NCBI GenBank assembly: GCA_028822675.1
Contig: JAPKDE010000010.1
Location: 1-31,395 of the forward strand
Source: Dehalococcoidia bacterium
GTDB taxonomy: Bacteria > Chloroflexota > Dehalococcoidia > UBA3495
Direction of reading: 5' to 3'
Length of the DNA stretch: 31,395 bases
The notes beneath the pieces are model-generated. The model did no database searches and was not told the origin of the DNA. It worked only from the letters and a program-made list of their open reading frames with translations. The translations under genes and the position numbers were made by a program. Shown piece after piece: positions 31,352 to 31,395 of the stretch. Position 1 is the first letter of the stretch, and the number at the start of each line of letters is the position of its first letter.

Positions 31352-31395
31352 AGGAGGATAGCACACGCAAAATCCGAGGTCGCTTGTATACGTGT

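Overview
The window looks like a chromosomal segment of a free-living, probably aerobic or microaerophilic bacterium. The best guess is Chloroflexota (Dehalococcoidia/SAR202-like). The grounds are an F420/FMN luciferase-like monooxygenase next to core genes, a monomeric NADP-isocitrate dehydrogenase, a DUF2203 protein, an R3H-domain SpoIIIAA-like ATPase, PdxS/PdxT vitamin B6 synthesis, and mixed ATG/GTG/TTG starts with moderate GC. This lineage call is inference from gene content only. No phage, insertion sequence or CRISPR array is visible.

Layout. 1-6320 (+): the 3' part of valS, then aroE, aroC, an unknown multi-pass membrane protein and a luciferase-like oxidoreductase, closely packed with the last two overlapping by ATGA. 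6430-6836 (+): a self-contained transcription unit (promoter, strong ribosome binding site, gene, terminator). Its gene, read through an in-frame UGA, encodes a SelW-like (Rdx family) selenoprotein with a CVSU motif; ordinary gene calling would lose the active site. 6884-11950 (-): pdxS-pdxT-GNAT-like-R3H ATPase-tmk operon from a clear sigma70-type promoter at 12032-12061. 12218-12493 (+): tRNA-Phe and tRNA-Gly with promoter and terminator. 12959-16315 (+): M24 peptidase-like protein with altered metal ligands, a small beta-rich protein, and an aldehyde dehydrogenase. 16363-19348: bidirectional terminator, DUF2203 (-), TrmI-like tRNA methyltransferase (+), and an outer-surface PQQ-type propeller lipoprotein (-) broken by an amber codon.

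19263-21839 (-): MidA-like methyltransferase and citrate synthase, with a 31-bp tandem repeat that re-copies the 3' end of the citrate synthase gene. 22257-22397 (+): tRNA-Ser and terminator. 22695-23239 (+): a secreted protein interrupted by a frameshift at a G5 run. 23419-24752 (-): a 54-residue single-helix membrane protein and an M19 dipeptidase-like enzyme. 25010-26269 (+): MFS transporter, sharing a terminator with the convergent monomeric isocitrate dehydrogenase (-). 28943-30490 (-): three paralogous stand-alone receiver proteins, two of which carry the same inverted repeat (TTAAC-N9-GTTAA) exactly 39 nt upstream of the start, the third a degenerate version. 30649-31351: GIY-YIG protein, a cysteine-rich small ORF and a 22-bp minisatellite.

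Functionally the segment is mostly housekeeping: translation (valS, tRNAs, TrmI), aromatic amino acid precursors (aroE, aroC), cofactor B6, dTMP phosphorylation, and the TCA entry steps (citrate synthase, isocitrate dehydrogenase). The most noteworthy items are the hidden selenoprotein with its SECIS-like hairpin, and the triplicated receiver genes with a shared upstream element.
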